DNA of 64,000 nucleotides. It comes from a virus. Of this stretch, positions 7,942-15,404 are shown piece by piece. The translations under genes and the position numbers were made by a program. Positions within the stretch are counted from its first letter, which is position 1, and each line of letters opens with the position of its first letter. The stretch lies in IMG/VR virus record IMGVR_UViG_3300020442_002661, positions 1 through 64,000 of that record, one strand, 5' to 3'. Under the pieces are notes generated by a model, which made no database searches, was not told the origin of the DNA, and saw only the letters and a program-made list of their open reading frames with translations.

Positions 7942-8425
7942 TCTTAAATTTTTTTGCTTTCTTTGTTGCCATGTCCCATTTTAATTTGCTTACACGATCT
8001 TTAAATGTAATACCTTGTAAATGATCCCATTCATGTAAAAAACACTTAGCACTATAACCTTCAATTTTTGCTTGCTTCTTTTCTAAGTTTTCATCATACC
8101 ATTCAGCAAGTATTTCTTTTGGACGCTGTACTTTTACATATATGCCAGGGAAACTCAAACAACCTTCAATGTCTAGTACAGTTTCTTTTGTGTGTTGTAG
8201 TATTGTTGGATTAATACAAATTGTGCTGTTCTCTATTTTGTCACCCATTACAAATACTTGTCCATCGTATTCTACTTGGTTTGCTGAAAGTCCAATACCG
8301 TGATTATCTAACATAACTTGCACCATATTGTCTTTTAATTCTTTTGGATCAACTGGAGGATTATCAATGTCAAAAGGTTTTACTTGCTTTTCTAAAAAAG
8401 CATTTGGGTGATATATTAAGTTCAT
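7934..8425 (-). CDS. def: Peptide deformylase
   Basis: Removes the formyl group from the N-terminal Met of new proteins in the host cytoplasm. All three family motifs are present: GIGLSANQ (residues 43-50), EGCLS (87-91) and HEWDHLQG (131-138). They supply the Cys, two His and the catalytic Glu of the Fe/Zn site. The 163-residue length is typical of bacterial enzymes. Phage deformylases are known in marine cyanophages. It overlaps both neighbours by a few bases, so it belongs to the run of genes from kdsA down to the mini-DnaE. Confidence 0.93.
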   Translation of the reverse strand: MNLIYHPNAFLEKQVKPFDIDNPPVDPKELKDNMVQVMLDNHGIGLSANQVEYDGQVFVMGDKIENSTICINPTILQHTKETVLDIEGCLSFPGIYVKVQRPKEILAEWYDENLEKKQAKIEGYSAKCFLHEWDHLQGITFKDRVSKLKWDMATKKAKKFKNV

Positions 8426-9114
8426 AAAATACTTTCCTTTGCAACATCTTTAACAAGTTGCACATCATTAGGCAGTCTCTTAAAACGCAATGCCCAATGT
8501 TCTGGGTTAATAACATGATAAACCATTTCTAGTTGTTCATCATTAAATTTACTTAGCATCTCCTTGCCTGTCTTACAATTCAACACGAGCCAAGGACTTA
8601 TCTTGCCATCTTTAATATGCCACACTGCCCTATTCAAACTTACGTAATTAAAGTAATGATTCCATGCCGCAGGTTCATTTTCTTCTGCCCATTCCATCAT
8701 TGTTTGTACACTACGTTCTAATGCAGTTGTAACATCTTCTTTCAATATAAAGTTAAGTACGTACTTTTCATACAGTTCATCTTTACACCAATGATCAAGT
8801 TTTACTCCGCTTGTTACGACATAATCAATATAACGCTCAGGATATAGAGGGCGCACATTATTGATAAACGAACCAAACTTGACGAAAGCATTGTAGTACT
8901 GCGAGTTACAAAAGTCTTCATATGTTTTTTCTTTCTTAGCACCTGCACTTAATTTATAAAAACGTTGGAATGCATAGTGTCCAAAACGTACACGTTTCTC
9001 ATCTTTTTGTAAGTGTCTACGTTTCTTTTCACACATATGCGCCAAGAGTGTTTTTTCTCTTGTATAACCTTTATTACAATATTCGCAAACGAATGGTTTA
9101 TCTTCCGACGGCAT
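8422..9114 (-). CDS. Conserved phage protein with N-terminal C2H2-type zinc finger
   Basis: The start is taken at ATG 9114 (MPSEDKPFVCEYC). The longer frame to 9177 would overlap the upstream gene by 80 bases, whereas this start overlaps by 17. Residues about 8-31 carry C-x2-C with H-x-C further on (FVCEYCNKGYTREKTLLAHM), a C2H2/C2HC zinc finger. The remaining 200 residues are helical, with many Trp and Tyr, and I do not recognise them. The finger suggests DNA, RNA or protein binding. It ends overlapping peptide deformylase. Confidence 0.6.
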   Translation of the reverse strand: MPSEDKPFVCEYCNKGYTREKTLLAHMCEKKRRHLQKDEKRVRFGHYAFQRFYKLSAGAKKEKTYEDFCNSQYYNAFVKFGSFINNVRPLYPERYIDYVVTSGVKLDHWCKDELYEKYVLNFILKEDVTTALERSVQTMMEWAEENEPAAWNHYFNYVSLNRAVWHIKDGKISPWLVLNCKTGKEMLSKFNDEQLEMVYHVINPEHWALRFKRLPNDVQLVKDVAKESIL

Positions 9115-9784
9115 GGGTGCGTAAGTATCCTTTCTCTTGCATTTTAAGGTTAATGTATCTCCAGTCACTAATATCATCTAATTCTTTCTCTACATCTTTT
9201 ACATATTGTAACATCTTTTGTGTAATTGTAAAGCCCGAAGATTCCAAATACTTCAAATGATGTGCAGGTGTCCAATGATGATCTTCATCTTTTAGCATTT
9301 GATTCGGACGTACTTTAATAAATCTACGCTTAGGGATATCAAATGTATCCATTATATTAAGTGGCTGTAAGTTACCAGGCTTGTAATCAGGAGCAATAAG
9401 TTCATAATCAACAGACTTACTTTCAAAATAATTTTTTATAAGTTTGATATAGTTTTCAGTTTGCCATGTATAACTATCTTCATCAAATGCATATCTTGTA
9501 ATAGTTTGCTGTACCTGGTCATTTAGATTTGCTAAATTTCCTCCTTGATACCAACCATCACCTTTACGATGGAAATCAAATCTAGACGGATACGTCCATT
9601 GCACAATAACCTTATCGCCTTGTTTGTATTGATCAGCTATTTCAACACATCTATGGAATATAGCAAAGTTACCTATACCACTGGATCCCCAATTTTCATA
9701 TTCATCATATTCTTGGCTTAAGATGTCTGCCCAAGTAGGCCAAACATACCATGTATGCGAACATCCTATTACACTTAGTTTCAT
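9098..9784 (-). CDS. SGNH/GDSL-hydrolase-like protein
   Basis: A 228-residue protein starting MKLSVIGCSHTWYVWPTWAD. GCSHT fits block I (GDSx nucleophile Ser), GSSGIGN fits the block II Gly, and DHHWTPAHHLKYLE near residue 190 fits the block V DxxH dyad. Family members are esterases or acetylhydrolases acting on lipids or sugars. The protein at 61793-62659 is a clear paralogue (both have YxWPTWADIL and YENW..xGxGNxAI). With kdsA/kdsB just upstream, removal or transfer of acyl groups on glycans is a reasonable inference. Confidence 0.6.
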   Translation of the reverse strand: MKLSVIGCSHTWYVWPTWADILSQEYDEYENWGSSGIGNFAIFHRCVEIADQYKQGDKVIVQWTYPSRFDFHRKGDGWYQGGNLANLNDQVQQTITRYAFDEDSYTWQTENYIKLIKNYFESKSVDYELIAPDYKPGNLQPLNIMDTFDIPKRRFIKVRPNQMLKDEDHHWTPAHHLKYLESSGFTITQKMLQYVKDVEKELDDISDWRYINLKMQEKGYLRTHAVGR

Positions 9785-10236
9785 ATCTTTATTTCTATGT
9801 TATATTCTTCTGCTACTTGTTTTAATTCTTTTTTAGAATACATACTTGCTAACATTTCAACTTCATTCTGTTTCATGTTAGGAAAAATTTGTTGAAATAA
9901 TTTTATACCCGCGACACTACCATCTGTATTTTTCTTTTTGAATCCTATCCAAGGATGATATTCAATTTTACCTGTGTTGCCTGATTGACACAAAAGTTGC
10001 CACTGTAGTTTTGGATGCTTGCTGACTTCCATGTAATTTTTATTATAGTACTCATTTGTTTTGAATATTGCAAGCTCTTGTTTTTCTCTATTGCCGCTTA
10101 CACTGCTTACATATCTATTCAGCAACCAAAAGCTGACTTGCTTGCGTTCATCATCTGAAAGTTCGTCCCATACATTTGCCGCACCCATATCAATTGCGGC
10201 TAGTATATCTTTTATTGGCAGTTTTTGCTGTGCCAT
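9781..10236 (-). CDS. Conserved T4-like protein; possibly clamp-loader subunit gp62-like
   Basis: A 151-residue helical protein with LSDDERKQVSFWLLNRYVSS near residue 25 and LKQVAEEYNIE at the C-terminus. I recall similar proteins in marine T4-like phages, sometimes listed as the gp62 clamp-loader small subunit. T4 gp62 is 187 residues and I cannot align them securely by eye. It overlaps kdsB by 25 bases. Take the function as open. Confidence 0.4.
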   Translation of the reverse strand: MAQQKLPIKDILAAIDMGAANVWDELSDDERKQVSFWLLNRYVSSVSGNREKQELAIFKTNEYYNKNYMEVSKHPKLQWQLLCQSGNTGKIEYHPWIGFKKKNTDGSVAGIKLFQQIFPNMKQNEVEMLASMYSKKELKQVAEEYNIEIKI

Positions 10237-10895
10237 TTGTCTACATCCTCTGGTGCGTTTATTTCTATACCATTAAAGTATACACTCGAACAGCCCATTT
10301 GCCAACCATTTTTTAACCAACGCAGTTGTTCTAATTTTTCAACTTGTTCTTCTTGTTCTACTTCATATGTATGATAAAATTCAAGAGGATTACGTTTGTA
10401 TCCATAAACACCTAAGTGCCACTCACCATATCCTGTCATGCCTCTTCCAAACCATAGAGCTTGATCACCTGCACGTACCATCTTTACACTATTAGGATCG
10501 TTTTGCATCTCTGCTGGCATCTCAGTATACACAGTGCTTAGTGGATAATGTTTAAGCCATTCAAATGCTCTTTCAATCATTTGCTTAGTTACATCTGGCA
10601 TATCACCTTGCACATTTACAATACGTTTATAGTCTGCTAATACACTAAACTTATTAATTGCACCAGCACATCTTTCAGTGCCGTTGTCATATTCTTCATG
10701 ATCCAAAATACAGTTAGGACCTATTAGATTATAAATGCGTTGGTCATCTGTAAGTACAAAAGTATCTATGCCTGTTGATTTACAAGTATCGTATACTCGT
10801 TTAATCATAGGCACTCCATCTAATTCAATAAGTGGCTTACCTGGAAAACGTGTGCTACCGTATCTAGCCGGTATAAGAATAACGGACGATGTCAT
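10212..10895 (-). CDS. kdsB: CMP-Kdo synthetase (3-deoxy-manno-octulosonate cytidylyltransferase)
   Basis: Activates Kdo with CTP to CMP-Kdo, the donor for lipid A-core assembly. The N-terminus VILIPARYGSTRFPGKPL is the family signature for CTP and Mg binding. Then come the NGTERC-type loop (DNGTERCAGAI), VNVQGDMP and INAPEDVDK at the C-terminus. The 227 residues are slightly short of the roughly 248 of E. coli KdsB. The start lies inside the end of kdsA with GGAG 7 bases upstream. Adjacent kdsA makes the precursor. Confidence 0.9.
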   Translation of the reverse strand: MTSSVILIPARYGSTRFPGKPLIELDGVPMIKRVYDTCKSTGIDTFVLTDDQRIYNLIGPNCILDHEEYDNGTERCAGAINKFSVLADYKRIVNVQGDMPDVTKQMIERAFEWLKHYPLSTVYTEMPAEMQNDPNSVKMVRAGDQALWFGRGMTGYGEWHLGVYGYKRNPLEFYHTYEVEQEEQVEKLEQLRWLKNGWQMGCSSVYFNGIEINAPEDVDKWHSKNCQ

Positions 10896-11637
10896 CTACT
10901 AACTCCTCAAATTTATCTAGTGGAACCATGTTAGGTCCATCACTTGGTGCATTATCGGGATCAGCATGAGTTTCTAAGAAGAAGTTTTTGATTCCGAGCG
11001 CCGCTCCGGCTCGTGCCAATCCTGCCACGTAAGCTCGGTTGCCACCAGATGATCCACCCAGACCACCAGGTTTCTGAACGCTGTGTGTAACGTCAAAAAC
11101 AATATCGGCATCAATATTATTAAGCATATAATCAAGTCCTGTAAAGTCAGTGACCAAAGTGTTGTATCCAAAACTTGTTCCTCTCTCTGTGATCCAAACT
11201 TCTGTTGCATCAGTTGTTTTGCTAAGGATGCCTTCAACATCCCATGGCGCTAAGAACTGTCCTTTTTTAATGTTTACAATTTTTCCTGTCTTGCTTGCGG
11301 CTTTAATTAAATCTGTTTGTCTACATAAGAACGCAGGAATTTGTAAAACATCAACTGCACCATCATAGTAAGCCGCTATTTTTAAAATTTCATTTTGATT
11401 GTGTACATCTGTGAGTGTCTTTACATTGAATTCATCTTTAATAATGATAAAGTCTTCCATTGTAGCAGGTAGCCCAACACCTCTTTTGCCGCCAGCTGAC
11501 GTCCTATTTGCTTTATCATAACTTGCTTTAAAATAATATTCAATACCGTGTTTGTCACACACCCTTTTACATTCTTTTGCAATCTCTGAACTTTGTGCTA
11601 AAGTTTCATGTTGACATGGCCCTGCAATAATTCTCAT
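10864..11637 (-). CDS. kdsA: Kdo-8-phosphate synthase
   Basis: Condenses arabinose-5-phosphate with phosphoenolpyruvate to Kdo-8-phosphate. It has the N-terminal IIAGPCQHE, FKASYDKANRTS (substrate-binding KxxxDKANR), GKRGVGLPATMEDF, DVTHSVQKPGG and FLETHADPDNAPSDGPN, all diagnostic of the KdsA branch of the DAHP/KDO8P synthase family. The 257 residues are close to full length (E. coli 284); a short N-terminal strand is missing. The ATG overlaps the upstream small gene's TGA. KdsC (phosphatase) and KdsD (isomerase) are not seen here and may come from the host. Confidence 0.93.
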   Translation of the reverse strand: MRIIAGPCQHETLAQSSEIAKECKRVCDKHGIEYYFKASYDKANRTSAGGKRGVGLPATMEDFIIIKDEFNVKTLTDVHNQNEILKIAAYYDGAVDVLQIPAFLCRQTDLIKAASKTGKIVNIKKGQFLAPWDVEGILSKTTDATEVWITERGTSFGYNTLVTDFTGLDYMLNNIDADIVFDVTHSVQKPGGLGGSSGGNRAYVAGLARAGAALGIKNFFLETHADPDNAPSDGPNMVPLDKFEELVDDIVRYSYTG

Positions 11638-11891
11638 TTGTTTTCCTTGATTAAGTAATACGTAGTTACTAATTTATTCATTAATTTTCTTAATGTTTCA
11701 TTTGTTTGTGTTGCTTCGCACAAGTCCATCCATTCGCTATAGTCTAAAAGTTTGCCCTGTGCTCTTGCTACCGCCCCCGGATCCCCGCCTACTATCCAGC
11801 GGGGTATCTCGGGTTTGTTAGCGTAACGAGCGTAAACCACTCCATCGGCACGCTCGTAAATTAAAGTTTCGTTGGGTTCTAAAGTTCCCAT
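11634..11891 (-). CDS. Conserved phage protein, 85 aa
   Basis: A small protein beginning MGTLEPNETLIYERADGVVY and containing GGDPGAVARA and a helical C-terminus. I recall relatives in marine T4-like phages without a function. It is placed directly between the permease (next base) and kdsA (4-base overlap). It has no membrane segment or Cys motif. Confidence 0.55.
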   Translation of the reverse strand: MGTLEPNETLIYERADGVVYARYANKPEIPRWIVGGDPGAVARAQGKLLDYSEWMDLCEATQTNETLRKLMNKLVTTYYLIKENK

Positions 11892-13184
11892 CTACACCGC
11901 AATAAAGTAAATTACACTAATTGCGGCAATAGCAATACTGCCTGCATTAAGTTCTGCATGTTTACCACTTAAACCTTTAATTACTGCATACGCAATAAAA
12001 CCAATTGCAATACCGTGTGCAATACTAAAAGTCAATGGCATTAATACAGCCGCTAATACTGCTGGAGCATATTCTGTCACATCATCCCAAGCAATGTCAG
12101 CGATGTTGCGTAAGAAATATGTAGCAATAAAGATTAATGCTGGTGCAGTTGCGAATGCAGGAATACTTTGTGCAAGCGGAGCAAAGAATAAACATGCACC
12201 AAACAAGATAGCTACAACTACTGCTGTGAGTCCTGTTTTACCGCCTTCTTTAATACCTGCACCACTTTCAATATATGATGTAGTATTTGAAGTACCTACC
12301 AATGCACCTGCTGTTGTTGCGACTGAGTCTGCTAACAACGCACGATCGATTTGCTCAACTTCTCCTTTTTTGTTAACCTTTCCTGTCAAGTTTGCTACAC
12401 TTGTAAGTGTACCTGCTGTGTCAAAAAAGTCAACAAACAAGAATGCAAATGCAGTACCAATGAAGCCTGCTGTTGCAATCAAACTAAAGTCCATACTAAA
12501 CGCATGTTCTGGACTTGGAATAGCACCTGCTAAGCCATTTAGGTCTGAAATACCTGTTACCCAAGCAATCGCAGACACTGCAAGGATACCAAGGATAATT
12601 GCACCTGGTACTTTACGCTTGTCTAAGATAGCCATGATAATGAATCCTAAACCTGTAAGTAATACTGGCCAACTAGTTACATCACCTAAACCTACAAGTG
12701 TTGCTGGATTGTCTACAACTACACCTGCATTCTTGAGACCAATAATAGCAAGGAATAAGCCAATACCTGCGCCTACACCTAACTTCATTGACTTAGGAAT
12801 ACTGTTGATAATATACTTACGTGCTGGAGTGATACTTAATCCAATAAACACAAGTCCTGCAACAAATACAGCCGCTAATGCTTGTTGATAAGTATAACCC
12901 ATTCCGAAGATAACACCAAATGTAAAGAACGCATTTAGTCCCATACCTGGTGCTAGTGCTACTGGCCAATTAGCCCAGAAGCCCATGATCAGTGTACCAA
13001 TAACTGCGGCAATGATCGTTGCTGTAAAAACAGCGCCAAAGCCCATGCCTGATCCTTCTGTTGAAAGGATAGCTGGGTTGACAACAGTAATGTAAGCCAT
13101 TGTAAGAAATGTAGCAATACCTGCCATTACTTCTGTTTTTACGGATGTACCGGCTTTAGATAAGCCGAAAAGTTTGTCTAACAT
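11892..13184 (-). CDS. NCS2-family purine permease (AzgA/PbuG-like)
   Basis: A 430-residue integral membrane protein with about 12-14 hydrophobic segments, full family length. The N-terminus TEVMAGIATFLTMAYITVVN and the FVDFFDTAGTLTSVANL segment are signatures of the guanine/hypoxanthine/adenine proton symporters of the AzgA-GhxP type. SYIESGAGIKEGGKTGLTAV is the conserved central loop. Expected role: import of nucleobases across the host inner membrane during infection. The start has GGAGAGAG upstream. A complete transporter of this class is unusual in a T4-like phage and suggests recent capture. Substrate (guanine, hypoxanthine or adenine) cannot be told by eye. Confidence 0.9.
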   Translation of the reverse strand: MLDKLFGLSKAGTSVKTEVMAGIATFLTMAYITVVNPAILSTEGSGMGFGAVFTATIIAAVIGTLIMGFWANWPVALAPGMGLNAFFTFGVIFGMGYTYQQALAAVFVAGLVFIGLSITPARKYIINSIPKSMKLGVGAGIGLFLAIIGLKNAGVVVDNPATLVGLGDVTSWPVLLTGLGFIIMAILDKRKVPGAIILGILAVSAIAWVTGISDLNGLAGAIPSPEHAFSMDFSLIATAGFIGTAFAFLFVDFFDTAGTLTSVANLTGKVNKKGEVEQIDRALLADSVATTAGALVGTSNTTSYIESGAGIKEGGKTGLTAVVVAILFGACLFFAPLAQSIPAFATAPALIFIATYFLRNIADIAWDDVTEYAPAVLAAVLMPLTFSIAHGIAIGFIAYAVIKGLSGKHAELNAGSIAIAAISVIYFIAV

Positions 13185-13199
13185 ATTAACTCTCTCCGT

Positions 13200-13766
13200 T
13201 TATGTTGAACGATGTTTCTCAATTGCAACATCGTATTTTCCCTTCTTGTTGACATTTTCATGTACAATGTCACCAGTGAAGTGCTCATTGACTTTTTCTT
13301 TCCACCATTCAGGTTTCTGTAAAATTAAATGAGCATTTCTGCCGTCGGGCAGAATCTTTTTTGCTGGCACAGTATCTATACGTAGCCAGATATATTTCTC
13401 TGCAAGTTGATTTAAGTGTGTCATAACTTGATCTAAATAAGCTGGTTCAACATGTTCTAATACATCGTTACAACATACCATCTCATATGTTCTTGTTAAA
13501 TCAGGAGTCATAAACTTTCTTACGCCTGGGTCATAACCAACAACTTCAGGCACCTTATAATCTTCTTGAAACATTTTTACCATGGCTCCTTTGCCACAGC
13601 CAAAATCTAGTATGCTATCAGGAGCCCATTCAAACATAAAACTATCTAATGCTCCTGCTTCTTTTAGAGTACCTCCCCATCCGTGTTTTGTGACTGAATG
13701 GAAATGATACAAAGTTCTTTTGTAATCTGCAGAGCAGTGTACAGGAACTTTTACTTTTTTTGCCAT
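13200..13766 (-). CDS. SAM-dependent methyltransferase-like protein
   Basis: A class I Rossmann methyltransferase: ILDFGCGKGAMVKMF is motif I, VVGYDPG motif II, and CCNDVLEHVEPAYLD the motif IV/acceptor region. The start is taken at ATG 13766, 6 bases beyond the folE stop and with GGAAAG upstream, and not at 13784, which overlaps folE. The target is unknown. The LEHVE string is common in methyltransferases acting on small molecules and glycans. Confidence 0.75.
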   Translation of the reverse strand: MAKKVKVPVHCSADYKRTLYHFHSVTKHGWGGTLKEAGALDSFMFEWAPDSILDFGCGKGAMVKMFQEDYKVPEVVGYDPGVRKFMTPDLTRTYEMVCCNDVLEHVEPAYLDQVMTHLNQLAEKYIWLRIDTVPAKKILPDGRNAHLILQKPEWWKEKVNEHFTGDIVHENVNKKGKYDVAIEKHRST

Positions 13767-13771
13767 ACTAA

Positions 13772-14461
13772 TTACTTTCCACAAGCAAATTCTTGTTGTA
13801 GTTTAATATTGTCCATGAACTCTTTTTTAGTTCCTGGGTCTTCTCCAAATGCTCCACGCAGTACAGTTGTTTGTGTTAAACTACTGTGAGCACCAATACC
13901 TCTGTTTTCACAACAACCATGTGTTGCTTGTAAGTAAACACCTACGTTAGAACTGCCAGTTGCTTTTTGGATTTCGTTTGCGATAACATTATTTAATTCT
14001 TCTTGTAATGTACCACGTCTAGCACACCATTGTGCAATGCGTGTATATTTAGACAAACCAATTAATCTTTCAGCGGCAATAATACCAATATATGCTACAC
14101 CATTAACTGGTTGATGATGATGAGAACACATACTTTTTATTTCACTACGCACAACTAACATTCCTTTGTATCCATCATCTACATGATTAGGAAATGCAGT
14201 TGCATTTGGCATAGGATCATATCTGCCACTCATTATTTCGTTGAAATACATTTTTGCCAAGCGTCTGCCTGTATCCATACTGTTTGGATCTGTTTTTCTA
14301 TCAATAACTAATGAATCTAAAACTTCTTCAAATTTCTTTGTTGCTTCTTCAATTAGTTCTTCTTTGTCGCCTTTTTGCAAGACTTCACTAATGTTATCTC
14401 CAGCCCAATACCTAATACCAGCATCTTCTAGCCTTGTGATTATTTGTTTACTTTTTGTCAT
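13772..14461 (-). CDS. folE: GTP cyclohydrolase I
   Basis: Converts GTP to dihydroneopterin triphosphate, the entry to folate and to 7-deazaguanine synthesis. The zinc ligands Cys112 and His115 are in MCSHHHQPVNG, and the third Cys is in HGCCENRG (183/184). The pterin-binding and oligomer motifs RLIGLSKYTRI and SSLTQTTVLRGAF are present. The 229-residue length is typical. Its promoter carries a leader and a Shine-Dalgarno sequence (CGGAGAAAG). No QueC, QueD, QueE or DpdA is visible here, so folate/thymidylate supply is as likely as DNA base modification. Confidence 0.93.
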   Translation of the reverse strand: MTKSKQIITRLEDAGIRYWAGDNISEVLQKGDKEELIEEATKKFEEVLDSLVIDRKTDPNSMDTGRRLAKMYFNEIMSGRYDPMPNATAFPNHVDDGYKGMLVVRSEIKSMCSHHHQPVNGVAYIGIIAAERLIGLSKYTRIAQWCARRGTLQEELNNVIANEIQKATGSSNVGVYLQATHGCCENRGIGAHSSLTQTTVLRGAFGEDPGTKKEFMDNIKLQQEFACGK

Positions 14462-14500
14462 ATACTTTCTCCGAGTTATAGACGTGGATGTCTATTCTTT

Positions 14501-14529
14501 ATATTACAATATATTTAGGTTATTGTCAA
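14501..14529 (-). promoter_or_regulatory. Sigma70-type promoter of folE with leader hairpin
   Basis: On the minus strand TTGACA (14524-14529), a 17-base spacer and TAATAT (14501-14506). Unlike the gp41 and primase promoters there is a leader of roughly 35 bases containing a small hairpin, TAGAC-ATCCAC-GTCTA, followed by GGAGAAAG and the ATG. The hairpin may tune folE translation. Confidence 0.6.
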
Positions 14530-14885
14530 CCTGTTTTTGTTCCAACTGTGCGTCTAACAATGTCATCATGGTTAAATTCTGCCCAATATAGTTCAAACGC
14601 TACACCATCTTCAATACCTTCGAACTGATGGATCTTGCCTGGCTTAACTTGCATGAAGTCACCTGCTTCAAGAATAGTTTCATCAACTAATCCATCTTGA
14701 TCTCCATCTTGCCAAACACGAACAAGCATTTTTCCTGACTCAACAAAGAAGCCATTCCATTTGTAACGGTGCTCGTGTTCTGAACACTTATAGCCTCCTT
14801 TGAATTCAATACGATGAAACTCTAGCACACCGTTAGCGTGGATAAGTTCAGTTTGTCCCCAAATCTTTCCTGCTTTCATTCCCAT
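14526..14885 (-). CDS. Cupin-domain protein, 119 aa
   Basis: A single conserved cupin barrel. Motif 1 is GGYKCSEHEHRYKWNGFFVESG (His-x-His and Glu for metal) and motif 2 is GDFMQVKPGKIHQFEG (GDxxxxPxxxxH). Such small cupins are often sugar epimerases/isomerases or metal-dependent sensors. The 49586-50008 gene is a second cupin of similar size beside the heptose operon. The start has GGAGAAAGG upstream; an in-frame ATG two codons later is possible. Confidence 0.7.
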   Translation of the reverse strand: MGMKAGKIWGQTELIHANGVLEFHRIEFKGGYKCSEHEHRYKWNGFFVESGKMLVRVWQDGDQDGLVDETILEAGDFMQVKPGKIHQFEGIEDGVAFELYWAEFNHDDIVRRTVGTKTG

Positions 14886-14897
14886 TTTCCTTTCTCC

Positions 14898-15404
14898 TTA
14901 TAATAGGGCACCGTAGTCAATCAATTCGTTTTGTCTACTGATGTCTTTTACAAAATATGCACACAATGGATCATCTCCTTCTTGCACAGGTACACTTAGT
15001 AACTGTCCGTTTTTCATTTTAGGAAAATACCATTTGACATCATTGTAAAAATTTGTTATTTTAATTTCTCCGAACTTAACAGTGTAACTTGTTAATGGAT
15101 TGAATAAGAATGCTTCAAAACCTCTATCGTTTAAACTAGTTAGCGGAAGTACTTCTAAATCGTTTCCACTGTGGCTGTCTCCAACTGCAATGCACCAATC
15201 AATAGGCATTGTTATTTCTTTACCATTTATTTCTAACACCATTGCTGGTGCACTAAATGATTCTAAAAATATTAAAGGCATAAAAAAGAAATCAGGATTT
15301 TTTGAATCTGAATTATCTAATACTGCAAATCTAACATCTTCTTCAATTTGTTCGGGTAAATTATTTAGACTAAAACATTTATTTTCTAATGTTAATATTC
15401 TCAT
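14898..15404 (-). CDS. Conserved marine T4-like phage protein, UvsW neighbour
   Basis: A 168-residue protein with DFFFMPLIFLESF, MPIDWCIAVGDSHSGNDLEVLPLTSL and NDRGFEAFLFNPL. I recall this sequence type as widely conserved in marine T4-like phages, without a known function. The start is the ATG at 15404, whose ATGA overlaps the uvsW stop; the upstream in-frame TTG at 15410 is less likely. The coupling suggests a role linked to recombination or to late-gene control. Confidence 0.65.
   Translation of the reverse strand: MRILTLENKCFSLNNLPEQIEEDVRFAVLDNSDSKNPDFFFMPLIFLESFSAPAMVLEINGKEITMPIDWCIAVGDSHSGNDLEVLPLTSLNDRGFEAFLFNPLTSYTVKFGEIKITNFYNDVKWYFPKMKNGQLLSVPVQEGDDPLCAYFVKDISRQNELIDYGALL

Noticed and set aside
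12094-12888. A 264-codon open frame on the plus strand opposite the purine permease
   Set aside because: It lies wholly antisense to a clear membrane transporter. Its Ala/Pro/Thr-rich, low-complexity make-up is what the reverse of hydrophobic codons gives, and no start signal fits.
13772-14461. A queuosine/7-deazaguanine DNA modification operon around folE
   Set aside because: Only FolE is present; QueC, QueD, QueE, FolE2 or DpdA-like genes are not in the window.
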